DNA from: Penelope pileata | Lineage: Eukaryota; Chordata; Aves; Galliformes; Cracidae | Assembly: GCA_013396635.1 (NCBI GenBank) | Contig: WBMW01002272.1 | Coordinates: 96,892-160,891 of the forward strand | Reading direction: 5' to 3' | DNA: 64,000 bases | In this document: piece after piece, positions 10,971-22,480 of the stretch | Numbering within the stretch: the stretch's first letter is position 1 | Layout of the letters: every line of letters begins with the position of its first letter | The notes under the pieces: model-generated | The model's database searches: none | What the model saw: only the letters and a program-made list of their open reading frames with translations | Told to the model about the DNA's origin: nothing | Made by a program: the position numbers and the translations under genes

Positions 10971-13900
10971 GGAATTATTTCCCATTAAGAGATTGTAGCT
11001 GGTGATAAGATCGTACTCTTGCAAAGTTTTCACTAAAATAAGTCAAATACAGAAGATTGTAATTAGTTGTCATAAAAAGGAAAGGTAAAAGCATTAAGTT
11101 AATGATTTCTCAACATCAAGCAAGTTCTTCATGCTGAACAAAATCAGAATCACTGCCACGTTTGGCAAAACCTCCCTAAAATTAAAAGGAATTAGCAATT
11201 AGTCCAAACTTCAGAATTTAGTCAAGGTTCCTAAAAGATATACAGGGTGTTTTTGCAATAGATTGAGTGTTTGCTGGAGAAATCCTTGCTCATAGAAAGA
11301 AGAGTTGTTAAGCCTTCCTTCTTATAAACATTATTCTCTAGCCTTATTTAAATTCATAGAGTTTTTGACTATGTCCTCTGACATGTGGCTGCCTCAGTGT
11401 TTTGCGGGAAGGCAGCCTAAATGAAAAGATGCGAGCGGATCAAGCAGTTCAGAAATGTGGCTGTTTTACAGAAAGTAGATTCTCTGATTGAGTTGATTCT
11501 GAAAAAGGAAACTTTTGAACTCGTAATCCCAGTCTTGCTGTTTTGGCAGTGTTATATGATAGCTGGAAATCAAGGGAAGAAATCAGACAAATGCCGAACT
11601 GGATTTTATAAGAACAACTATCATGCAAACAAAATAAAGAAAAAAAGGCAAAAAGTTAATAACTTAATTAGCCTGGCTTTAATTCAAAAGGTGCTAAAAA
11701 ATAAAAAAAGTCAGCTGCATTAGAAATAGAGTGAGTAATTTCAATTATCTAACAATCCAGATCACTATAGACTGATAAATCGCAGAAAATATTTATATGC
11801 AGGTAAGGACAAGAGTGCTATGCACAAATATGTAAGCACAAGGCAAAACTGTAAATCTATGAAAATTATGGAATAGTTGGGACTGAAGAGTAAGGTGAGT
11901 AATTTTTAGAGGTAGAGATAAGGAATGGTATTTCAATGCATCTCAGAAGCGATGCGTGTAAAGAAACTCAATATAGATACAAGCGGCTAAATAATGCAAA
12001 GAGCACTTCACAAATATTTTCAGGATTAATATCAAACCACTCTTTGCAGTAATATATTTTGTTATTTTTTGTTAGCTAGGAGAAGAGTGACTGATGCATG
12101 TTTCTGAAAGTGTTTTGAATATCTAAACTTTCATTAATGCGGCTGTGAATCATTCTGGCTCAAATCCATCTTGAAAGTACAACGTGTGTCATTTGCCGCT
12201 GTGCTGGCATTCATTTCCTGCTCCAGTGCAACACAGTGAGAAAGTAAGGCTGTGACATGTGATTTAGCTGATCATCATGAAGAACAAATATTCAAAGTAA
12301 TAAAATTAGAGACTGGAAATTGTTGCCATAAAATATCAGGAAATAGCCTCAAAGATAATTATTATCTAACCTCAGAAGTTTGATTGGCTCATCAAAAATT
12401 ACAAACTGGAAACTGAAACTACAGTATGCTTTTCCTTGCATTAGCAATACTGTTGAGAAGGGCAGCTGCGTTTGCACAAGGAGAGGAGCTAGGAGTGGAC
12501 TGTGGCAAAAGCCAGCCTTTCTCTGGTTGTCCTCTTTCCCACGTGCCTAAGGCCCAGGTGAGACATTCATTTTTAGCATCAGTTGAACACACTCGCAGTA
12601 CAGGTAATTTCAGTGCTTTCTATAAGAGTAATATTAATGGGGCAGGAATCTGTCTTTGCTTTGTGGCCTCTGGCTGTCATGGCAAAAAGTGACATACTCG
12701 GCTCAGCAGGAAAGATAGGAAACACTGCTCTAAGCTATAGATAAGAGATGATTGTTAACAAACAGTGACCAGGAAATAAGCAGCATAAAAGATCTTTTAT
12801 ATAAAGACTTCAAGCGCATTACAAAAGTGGCTTGACACAATAATCCCTTGTAGTTTGGAATAATTTATGTACAATGTTAAACAAAAACCCACGCTACAGT
12901 TTTTTTTCACATTTTTCATTGTTTGAACTACATGCTGATATTTTATGCCATGTATTTGATAGGTTCTGTCATGTTTAAGACATGACCATGTGAGAATGCA
13001 GCTTGATACACAGAATAAACCTTTAGGTGTCATTAATATGATCTCCGCTTATGAAGTCGTGTTGTATTTTAAACAAAAGAAATATTATATTCTACTCTGT
13101 GCATGTCCTCATTGGTGGCTCTGCTTTGCAGAAGAAATACACTTTGCATCATGCAATCCCCTACACTGAACTGCATACAGTGACAAATCTATAACAAGAC
13201 CTTCACAGATTTTAAGGCTTTAAAAAGCATTCACTGTGGTGAACAAGGATGCCAGTGCCAAGACAGACAGAATAAAATTCTGTATTGTCACAACGGTGAC
13301 AAATAGAAGCTAATCAAGTGTGTTAAATCCCATCTGAGAGTTGCCTAGGTTAGAAGCCATATAATGCCAAAAAAGCAGACCCACAATGTCGCATGATTTG
13401 TGATGTGTCTGTTGATACTAATACTTTGAGAATCTGTGCTTCTCCAGAAACAACCTCTACCATTACTAGTCTACTAGGGACTTCATTTTACTTATTTCAG
13501 TTCATTCAGAAAAAAAAAAATGACAGAACTGCCACCACTTTGGCTTATATTGATAATGGCACCTCTTCTCAGGGAGCTCAAGCCTGAAAGCCTATTTCTG
13601 ATGGTTCTAAAGGACTGCTAGTGCCGCAGCAATATAGGAAGAGCCAGTGCCATATTCGTCTTGCTTCCAGCATCTCCAAACTACTCTCACTTATAGATTG
13701 AGATGTGGAACAGATGCCAAGTTTCTCAGTGTTGTATAGCAGCTGGTTACTGGACAGCATCACCTTTTCACTGACAATAAAGTGTACTTGGGATGGAGAC
13801 ATACAGACATTTCTAGGAACAATCAGTTTCAGAAATATGCCATAGTTCTTAATCATTGATGTGAGTTGCTATCTGTGATGTCTGCAGAGTGAGTATTTTC

Positions 13901-16779
13901 CAAAAACCTATCAGTACAGTGAGTTTAATTTTCAGCTGTATTATTTATTTGGAACTTTCAAGAAAATTTGCAGACAGCTGTTACTGATACAATAGAAAGT
14001 CTGTCATTGCCTGAGCCAGTTTCCGGGGAAGTTGTGTGCTCGTGATGTAAGTAGACAAGTGCTCACTTTCTCCCTAATGTTTCTTACCTTCATTTACTTT
14101 TTCTTGATTCAGAATTTTGTTTTCTCTCACAGTAAGTTTTAAAGGCCATGCAAACTCTGCAGTAGTTTGTATGGCAGGAATTGGCAGGGATAGAGAAGCT
14201 GCATGTTTTCAAAAGGAGACCCAAATGTCATCTTGCGTAACCTCATGGAATGGAGCAGTTAACTGAACTTCATTTTCTGTAGACAACTACTGGAAGAGAA
14301 CGTACTATTCTGGAATATTAGGACTTTTCTTGTCATTATTTTATACATTCCTAACAAATTCTATAAACACAGTGCTGCTTCTGACGCAAGCTCGGCTGCT
14401 ATTTCATCCTCTACCAAACTTGGTCTAACAAGTACCCCCCAAGATTTCAAAGGGAGTTCCAAAATGAGCACATTCACACATGAAAATTCAGTAGTTCTTC
14501 AAAGTGGCCTTAATGGAGCCATCAGACGCCCAAATGGTGCCTGATTGACACTGCAGAATTTTTAATCCCTAACCATTCTGCTAAATTTGTTCTTTCAGCA
14601 TGCCACAAACATCCCCTGTACTTCAGCCAGCTCCTTCTCGGCTGACAGTTAGTCATTTGCACAGTATCATAATAACTAAGTGGCAAACAACTCATCATGA
14701 ACTCAGGCAGTCAAAAGTGGATATCGAGTTAGGATTTTCTATTAATTAAGCACAGTTAGATGACAAATAGCCCATCTACAGCGCGGGTGGTAACAACTGG
14801 CACATAGCAATTACGCACTGTGGCAATTAAGTGTAATGCAGCAGAACCGTGAGGATCAGCGAGGTCACAACAGTAAGCTGTAAATGACTGATCACGAATC
14901 ACATCAATCAAAGGTATTTTTTTCATCTAACAATATAAAACTTCCTGACTTGTCTCTAGTGCTATGTTAGCTGCTTTGTTAATAGCATTTATGTTATTAA
15001 TATATACAGGTCTCCCTCAGGTCAGAAAAATAGTTGCCTACTTAGCTGAAATTCAATGAATTCAATTAAATGCTGCAGCCTTAGGCTACTGTTCTAAAAT
15101 ATTATTCATTTTGAGGCTTTCTTACAGCCTTGGAATTTTTCCTTAATAGCATTGAACATCCTCAGGGTCCATGTATGTGAGGAAGGGAGGTTCAGGGCCT
15201 GAAACAAGCCATATTTTCAGATTCACCACATAGATGTGTTTGTTTAAGATAAGACCAAATACATCCAAATCTGACAGAGCAGAAAGAAGGATGATAGTTA
15301 CCGACACCATAATGGAAAAGTCGCATGTCCTGAGCTTGATCCTCAGCTAAAGAAAAACTGACAAAGCAGCCTGATGTTAGTTGACTTAGACACACATTCA
15401 CTAGTGCAACTGGTCCTCTAGCACGAAGAGTATTTCTTATTATCCTTTGTTTCTATATGTGAAAAATAATGAAAGCAGGAAGAATAGAAGTAACAATGAT
15501 CCATATCTTTTCTGCATCCAGTGAAGAAAATACTGAAGAATGTTTTTCAGTATTGAATTTCAATAAATCTTTCATAAATAGTTTTTATTATTTCTAGAAC
15601 TATTCCTTTTCTAATATTTTATTTCATGTAATCATGGATAAATCTTTACAAAAGAAGAGCAGAGAAACAATGAAAGATGTCCAAAATTGTAAATTTCGTG
15701 GTGGATCACTTTGTCTTTTATTTAAGCAAACAACAAGCTTCACTGAGAAATCCTACAACGCTTGCAGTCAATAAAGAGATGCACGAGAGAAACATGATAC
15801 TTCACAGCCTTGAATTCCTTCCATCCAAATTCATTACAAGCCACAGCTCAGTGGTTAAGACCCAAATTTTCCATACGCTATATGTAATTGAGGTTTCCCC
15901 TTAAAAAGCTTTAAACCTACAAAGATGATGTTTATGAATTAAGGCCTGAAGGCATAGCATGTAAGAAATGTTTAAATGCTAGTGTCTTGTTTTACAAAGA
16001 CTATGCAATGCCTATAGAAACCATAACTAATTCCTTGGCTTTAGAAAATCAGTTGAAAGCTCACATACTTGATCTCACCAGGACTTACCAGCATTCTATG
16101 TGATTTGGTGGAAGAAAATGTAGTCTCCTAATAACCTAGCATTAAACTGCTCCTATGAGTGCAGGTGAGCGCTGTCACCTTAAAAAAGTACTTCATAAAG
16201 TGTAAGCTGTGATGGCAAAACTGCAGTTTCAGAGAGTTTCGCAAACATCAGCAATTGGTTAGGTGGTAGGCCTCGAAAGCTAAGCTTAAAGATAGCAGAG
16301 ATGAGCTGATGGGCAAAGAGATCACTCCAGTGTTCCCTTTGTTCTCATCACAAAGTCAAGGTTCAAATAGTCACCTACTCAACCAACAAAAAGGCTCATT
16401 ATCTATCCTTATAAAATGTACAGCGTCCTTAACCAGAAGGATTGCATTGTATTGTACTTTTGAATGGTACTTTATTGTGGAACTCATTATTTAATGTAAA
16501 AAAACCTTATAACGTTAATAAGATCCAAGCTAATAGCACAGCTGCTGTGTTTTTATAGCCAGGACATAAATTCTCCAGATTGAAAAAAAATTATATACTT
16601 TTTTCAATATATTCATTTTGCCATCGTGGGTCAGATTTGCAGCTTATCTTTTCCTCATTGAAATCAGCAGAGTCATCATAATTTACAGTGAATGAAGACG
16701 TGATTTATTGTTTCCATATAGGTGATTGCTGAATTTATTAGGATATAATTGTGATACTCAAAAAAAAAGGCTTGAAATT

Positions 16780-16870
16780 TCTCATTTATAATGGAGCTAT
16801 AGGGTATGGGAAAAAAAANTCTTATTTATAATGGGGGTATAGGGGATGGGGGGAAAAAAAAAAAAAAAAA
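16780..16870. repeat. Short direct duplication across a single N, with a poly(A) run
   Basis: Bases 16780-16818 and the sequence from 16820 onward align with an offset of exactly 40, with the N at 16819 between them. Both copies read TTTATAATGG, then a G/T-rich block, then an A run. The second copy differs at about four positions, three of which change to G, and its homopolymers are longer. That pattern looks like a low-quality read end placed beside a better version of the same bases. The A run continues to about 16870. Confidence 0.8.
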
Positions 16871-17312
16871 ATGAAATGATTATACAGCTTGTGTGACTAA
16901 TAGGAATACTGTCCCTAAAGGGAAAAAGAACATCTTACCAATACAAATGCACTCAGAGTTTTAAATCAGAATGTAATTATATTTTTTTAAAGGACCAAAA
17001 AAAGAATTTTAATCTTCTCCAAGCCCTCATTTTAGCAAAAGGACAAATTTAGGAAGTGTTTTGACTAAGATGATGGTCTACATCATTCATAAATTTGGAC
17101 TGAATCCAGCCCCTGAAGGGCTGGAAACAGTTTTATTGGCTTCCTTGTACCTGACTTAAAAAATAAAGAACAAAAGAAAAAAAATAAAATACACGTAGGA
17201 AGACAAAAAACCAAATGTGCCCACAGCAGAATTGCTCATATATTCACATTCTTAGACATATCTTAGCATTTGGAAAATGAAATAATTGTTTATTCCAGTT
17301 ACGTATGAAATA

Positions 17313-17362
17313 TAATCATAGCATGGCTTAGCTTGGAAGGGACCTCAAAGACAATGAAACAT
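17313..17362 (-). mobile_element. CR1 LINE 3'-end fragment (very short, old)
   Basis: The + strand reads AATCATAGCATGGCTTAG and then CTTGGAAGGGACCTCAAAGA. This is the reverse complement of a CR1 3' terminus, in which the tail octamer is followed inward by AAGGTCCCTTCCAAG. Only about 50 bases remain. It lies about 350 bases upstream of a much larger CR1 copy in the opposite orientation, so the two are separate insertions. Confidence 0.65.
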
Positions 17363-17705
17363 CGGAGATTATTGCTAAGAGGTGAGCAGTGCCAGTGGAA
17401 CATCGAAAGAAAAACAGAAAAATAGGAAAGCCCAAACATGCAGATCTGAATGGTTGTTTCATGTATTTTCAGATTTTATGCAGGCCGTTTTGCATTCCTT
17501 GCACCTTGATTCCTGAGCAAACAATGGAGCTTTGACTATTTCTGCGTCTCAGAATTAGCATAGTAACATAATGTAGCTCACATTAACTTAACTGAAATCC
17601 TGTAAGAATGTGTTCTAGAGGGAAGTATGCAGTGGCTGTCTGAAACCTTATTTATTACCGACTGCTGTGATTTTGTTAGTTGCCACAAGCTAAACAGGAT
17701 TAGTA

Positions 17706-18415
17706 CGTAGATGCAAGACCTTTGGGTTGCAGCAACCCCCACTATCAATATAAGCTGGGAGATGAAAGGATTGAGCACAGCCCTGCTGAAAAGGACTTAT
17801 GGGTACAGGTGGTACTTAGGGCAAGCTGGACATGAGCCAGGAATGTGCCCTCACAACCCAGAAAACCAATCGTATCCTGGCCAGCAGGGCGAGGGAGGTG
17901 TTCCTGCCCCTCTACTCTGAGACCTCACCTGGGGCACTGCGTTCAGATGTGGAGTCCCTAGCACAGAAGAGACATGGACCTGTTGGAATGTGCCCAGAGG
18001 AGAGCCACAAAAATGATCCCAGGGATGGATCACCTCCCCTACAAGGACAGGCTGAGAGAGCTGGAGCTGTTCAGCCTGGAGAAGAGAAGGCTCCAGTGAA
18101 ATCTGATAGCAGCCTTTCAGTATCTAAAGGGGGACTATAAGAAAGAGGGGGGACAGACTCTTTAGTAGGGTCTGTGGTGATAGGACAAGGGGAAATGGCT
18201 TCAGACTAAAAGAGAGGAGATTTAGACTAGATAAGATTTTTTTTAGTGTGGTGAAGCACCGGAACAGGTTGCCCAGAGAGGTGGAGGAAGCCCCATCCCT
18301 GGAGACATTCAAGGTCAGGCTGGACCTGGCTCTGAGCACCCTGATCTAGCTGTAGGTGTCCCTGTGACAGATGATCTTTAAAGGCCCCTTCCAACTCTAA
18401 GGATTCTACGATTCA
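17706..18415 (+). mobile_element. CR1 non-LTR retrotransposon, 5'-truncated copy with ORF2 C-terminus and 3' UTR
   Basis: This is the largest transposon copy in the window. It carries the C-terminal part of CR1 ORF2, after the reverse transcriptase domain, followed by the short 3' UTR. Conceptual translation in shifting frames gives recognisable CR1 pieces, for example RLRELELFSLEKRR (within about 18030-18090). The copy's own reading ends at the TAG at 18347-18349. The tail CCCCTTCCAACTCTAAGGAT and a degenerate ATTCTACG octamer close it. It is dead: short deletions break the frame, including one near 17880 where the text jumps to CCAGCAGGGCGAG, and another near 18235. Severe 5' truncation is normal for CR1. 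Confidence 0.93.
17832..18349 (+). pseudogene. CR1 ORF2 C-terminal remnant, frameshifted
   Basis: In an intact CR1, ORF2 encodes an endonuclease and reverse transcriptase; only its extreme C-terminal segment lies here. One frame is open from 17832 to 18140 (102 codons), but it switches register relative to the element's own protein: the CR1-like reading early in the segment and the one after about 18000 are in different frames. No catalytic residues are present, so it cannot support retrotransposition. Confidence 0.8.
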
Positions 18416-21400
18416 CCCTAGTGATCCTTGATGTGACGGGCGGTGTTATGAGTAGTTCAGCAGGCGGTATTGTGTGCAGTGATGGGGCAGTATGCAGTCT
18501 GAGATTAGAACTGGGAGAACGATGGCTATGTTTTGTTTGTCTGAACTGAAAATTGAGAAAGAAAGAGGGGGAAAAACACCAACACAATAGTCCAGTGAAA
18601 ACATTACGTTTTCTCCAGCACAGTGTTTGAGTGAAGGTTATGTCGTATTTTCAACGATTGCTTTTTCTTTTTCCTACCTAGAAAGATTTTAAACACAGGA
18701 TACAACTACAAAATTCACAGTGAAAAAAAATCTACCTTCAAAATTTCTAAGAAAATATTTTGATCTTTCTGAGAAACACATCTCAGAATGCAAAAGTCAA
18801 GTGTTTAAATGAGAGGAGCAGAAAGCAACTAATAAGTGACTAAACTACAGATCCACCTGGCCAAAATCCAGTGCAGTACATTAAACAAAGCAAATTCCAG
18901 GCAAATGGGGGGAAGGAATAACCGCTGTTGTCTGGACTGGCCTTTACCAGCAATAGCTGCAGACTACACCTGAAAGAAGCTCTAGAGTAAGCCAAGCCAT
19001 ATTTTCAAATACATGTAGGTGCTAAAGAAAGCAAATAAGCTAATGCTGAGATTATCTTCAAACACAGATCCTCTTACATAGGCGTCTAAGATTTCCTAAA
19101 ACTTTCAGTCCTTAGGGTTTCCATCTGCCCATTTTATGCTTAGCTGCCAACTAAGATTGATTCCCACCCAAGTTACCTCTAGGAAAGTTTCTTTCCACTA
19201 GGCTCAAATATCAGAAAGTCATAAACCCTAAGCAGCCTGACAGCCCACTTCAGCAATTACAAAGGAGATAGCACAGCAAGATGGTACTAGAGTCATACCC
19301 AATGCCCTAACCCAATAACCAACTTTTTAATAAGCTGTAAAATATCAAATCTCTTTACATAAGGATAATAGACCTGATCTTTTGCTTTTCAGGACAGTAC
19401 TCCATTTGAACTCTTGTAAGATCTTGTGCAGTCTGTCTCTTCCTTATTCTGAAGCCATTACCACTCACAGGGGAAAAAGACTTCAGGTATGAATCTGAAA
19501 CCCCATCAGCCAGAGGAACTTGCAAGTAGTTTACTTCCCAGGGACAATTAGCACTACTGCATCTTCTAGTGCTTGTGATGTATGCAGGAAACAAAGGGAA
19601 CATCCTTGTGCAGGAACGTAGTGCAAGTTCTATCTAGTCAAAGCTGAAATAACATTTTGCTCCTTATCTTTCAATTTTTAAAAATAAGTAAGCATATCTT
19701 TAAAGTAAGAAGGATAATCAGCATAGACTTGCAGGGGGCACTATAGAAACAAGTTGAAGTCAAAACAAAAGCTTCTTCAATTATATGTTTATCAGATTAA
19801 AATAAGAATCAAGGGGAATGTAAATTCCTGAACGCAAAGGGGAAGCTGACAGTATAACGGAGGCGGGAGCTGCAGGTAACTATGCTGTGATCTCTATTTC
19901 AAATCATCACTTGGCATTTTCTTATTTGCACCTTCTGTATGCCAGCATCCAGAAGGAACGCTAGCAGCTAAGGCACAAAGGCATTTCTAGCTTTCTTAAC
20001 TACAGTCAAAATTCATTGACTGTATCCAATGTGTTAGAGCAGATAACCAAGTAGATAATTGCATACATCTCTAACAATCATTGGACTGGAAAACTGTAAC
20101 AGTAAAGAGAAAAGGTAGAGGCATGGAGTGAAATGTGCTTTAGTGATTATCTGGTAAGATGATTAGATTGGACATTTTTTTGAGATTGTACAAGAAAAGG
20201 AAATTTTCACCCATGTAATCTGAATATAATGAATCCTTTATTTCAGTTCTTTCATCTACTGTTTTCTCCTTCCTATTTGTAATAGGTTTGACACCTGCTG
20301 TTTTTACCTCATGCCTTCATCTAATATTAAGATTTTTCTTGGGGTAAAAGTATTATCTCTTTACAGTAATGTGTTTGGAATTGCTTTCCCAGTTATGGCC
20401 TTAGTACTTTTATCAAAACAATGCAATCTAAGAAATAACCAAGAAGATCTTGCAAAAGCATTCATGCTTTCCCCTATTCCTTTCAGAATACTTTATACCA
20501 TACTATATATATACTTCATAGTTTAAGCCTTGGACTCTCCAATTTGCACTCCAAAATATCCACGTGCAAGTAGAGAACCAAGTGACCTATAACCTGAAAT
20601 ATTCCAGGTTCACATAACACAAACTATGATTTTTTTTAAGTCTGCTGCAAGTGTTCCTGTCTTCATGCAGCACAACTCTATAGCAGGAAGCACAATACAT
20701 TGACATAAATTGAAATCAGACGAGTATTTGGCTCTGTTCTCAGTCTGTTTTTAGTGATTTCTAATTGTGACCACAAATCATACTACTGGAAGAATAGTGC
20801 AGCAAGATGTTACACAAATCTTATTTCTATTGTTGCTGCAAATGAGTTACCTGCCTTCTCACACAGCAGTCAGGATTTCTGTTGTTTGAAGCAGCTTTAG
20901 GTCCTAATTGGAAATAATTTGTGTGCGGCAAAGCTTAATGACTCCAACGAGCCAGTTCTTGCACAGGAAGTTAAGAGTTGGTTCCTTACATTGCTCAGGA
21001 TATTTTCAAAGTTTCTTTTAAAACTGCAGAGTGTAAGCAAGCCTCATGTCTGGTAAAACTCTTACAGCTTCCCACTTAAGCTTTTCATCAGTGACACTGC
21101 ATGACCTTCAAAAGCCATCCCTAGGACTGCATTAAAGTTTATTTTAAGAATATAAAATAAGAGCACACTAGCAGTTCTCCTACAGGGACTGGATCACACC
21201 CATGGTTGGCTGCTGAGAACTCTTCTGCTTTGCTTCATATACACTACTCAATCTCACGCCTGTTCATTGATGTGTGTCTAATTCTGCAAGAAACAGATAA
21301 GGTCTTGCACAGGGCACAAGCAGTCCATCTTTGCACAGTTGCACTAAGGCTAGAGAAAACTGTGTTACATAGAACACTGTATGAACACTAAGGAAGGAGC

Positions 21401-22128
21401 CAGACTGTGGTCTAATTGGTCTGCAGAAACACAACAGAGAAAACCATTTGAAAATGGCATACATCTGTTAGCTCCGTTGGTGTTTTTTAGATAGTTAGCA
21501 CAAACGAGATAGCATGAACGTGCAAGATGGTGCTCAGCCGCATTCACTGGCATTATCTGGAAAAGCAAATAATTATTTTCTGTAATGGGATCAGGGTGCA
21601 AATAAGTCACATTGCTATCACAACTTTTTAGCTCAGTCACAAAGACTTCTTCCTCTTCCCCTGCAACTGAATGGCAGATTGTTTAGGGTGACATCACCTA
21701 GGTCCAGACGGTCCCACCTACTGCAAAATCTGTAGTGCTTGTTTATTGTGTAATGGTTCTGTGTCTTGATCTTTTAACAGCTCTCTGGAGAAGGAAGGGT
21801 TTGTAAGCACAGTATTTTGTTCTTCCATGTCTTCAGTGAATGGCAATCCCTCAAATTGTTTTTTTTTTTTTTTTATTCCAATTTTTTACTTAGTTGTTTT
21901 CCAGAAAGAGAACTGAAGACACTGGGATGTTATTGAAAAGAGAATACAATTATTAAATTACGTAATGATCTGCTTCCCATTAGGGGTGGAGACACAGGGA
22001 AATTACACTTACTTACAGAAAGAGCAGTACCTCCTTGAAATGGAACTCTACTCCAAAAGGTGAAATCTAAAAGTGTTACTGGCAACTGCGTATTTACCAT
22101 TTATCAGGGATTTCGCGGTAAATCTACT
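18416..22128. other. Unique AT-rich sequence without a recognisable gene
   Basis: I see no exon with convincing borders, no RNA gene and no clear transposon. Open frames reach 82 codons and look random. A T16 run lies at 21859-21874. Confidence 0.5.
21859..21874. repeat. Poly(T) run
   Basis: Homopolymer of 16 T followed by A/T-rich sequence. No retroposed body was recognised on either side. Confidence 0.85.
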
Positions 22129-22236
22129 TAGAATCACACGGTAATTCAGATGGGAAAGGACCTCTCAGGGGGTCTCTGTCATCCTCTGGCTCAAAGCAGG
22201 GTCACCAATGAGATCAGGTTGGGTTGCTCAGGTTAC
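22129..22236 (-). mobile_element. CR1 LINE 3'-end fragment (old)
   Basis: The + strand shows GAATCACACGGTAATTCAGA, then GGAAAGGACCTCTCAGG, CTCAAAGCAGGGTCA and AGATCAGGTTGGGTTGCTCA. This is the order expected for the reverse complement of an older CR1 subfamily 3' UTR. It is diverged, keeps no coding part, and has lost the exact tail octamers. Confidence 0.75.
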
Positions 22237-22405
22237 ATATTTACAGGAAAATATGAATAACACCTTCACCTTGAGGCCACTTACAAGGAATGCAAATCAC
22301 AACTCTGCCAGTGCAGTCCTATGCACTGTTCGCAGGACATGCCTGAGCATACCAAGCAGTTGAATATAAAATTTACCAAATAGTAGCCAGCTTACTGCAT
22401 TTTCT

Positions 22406-22480
22406 GATGGGCTGCCAAAGCAAGGCCTCCGCGTGGGCAGGAGATGGTCAGATCCAGAAGTCCACGCAGAGGCAGCCCAT
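22406..22480. other. Imperfect long inverted repeat (hairpin-forming)
   Basis: The arm GCCTCCGCGTGGG (22425-22437) pairs with TCCACGCAGAGGC (22461-22473): 12 of 13 positions pair if one G-U is allowed, with one C-A mismatch and a 23-base loop. Outside it, ATGGGCT (22407-22413) pairs perfectly with AGCCCAT (22474-22480), leaving an 11-base one-sided bulge on the 5' arm. The stem is far more GC-rich than its surroundings. It could be an old inverted duplication, a miniature transposon end pair, or the stem of a small RNA precursor. Nothing in the sequence decides among these. Confidence 0.6.

Larger units (their letters stand above)
9315..16779. other. Unique AT-rich sequence without a recognisable gene
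   Basis: No coding exon or recent transposon was recognised. Simple-sequence items are (AT)8 at 9537-9552, T14 at 10000-10013, A19 at 10346-10364, and an ATT/AAT tract forming a palindrome at 10949-10970. Segments near 12110-12310 and 14700-14960 have a dense mix of short regulatory-type motifs and no repeat signature, so they are possible conserved noncoding elements. A 100-codon Lys-rich frame at 11421-11723 matches no family I know and is probably chance. Confidence 0.5.

Noticed and set aside
11421..11723. 100-codon Lys-rich frame
   Set aside because: No known family; it runs through A-rich DNA that naturally encodes Lys and Asn.
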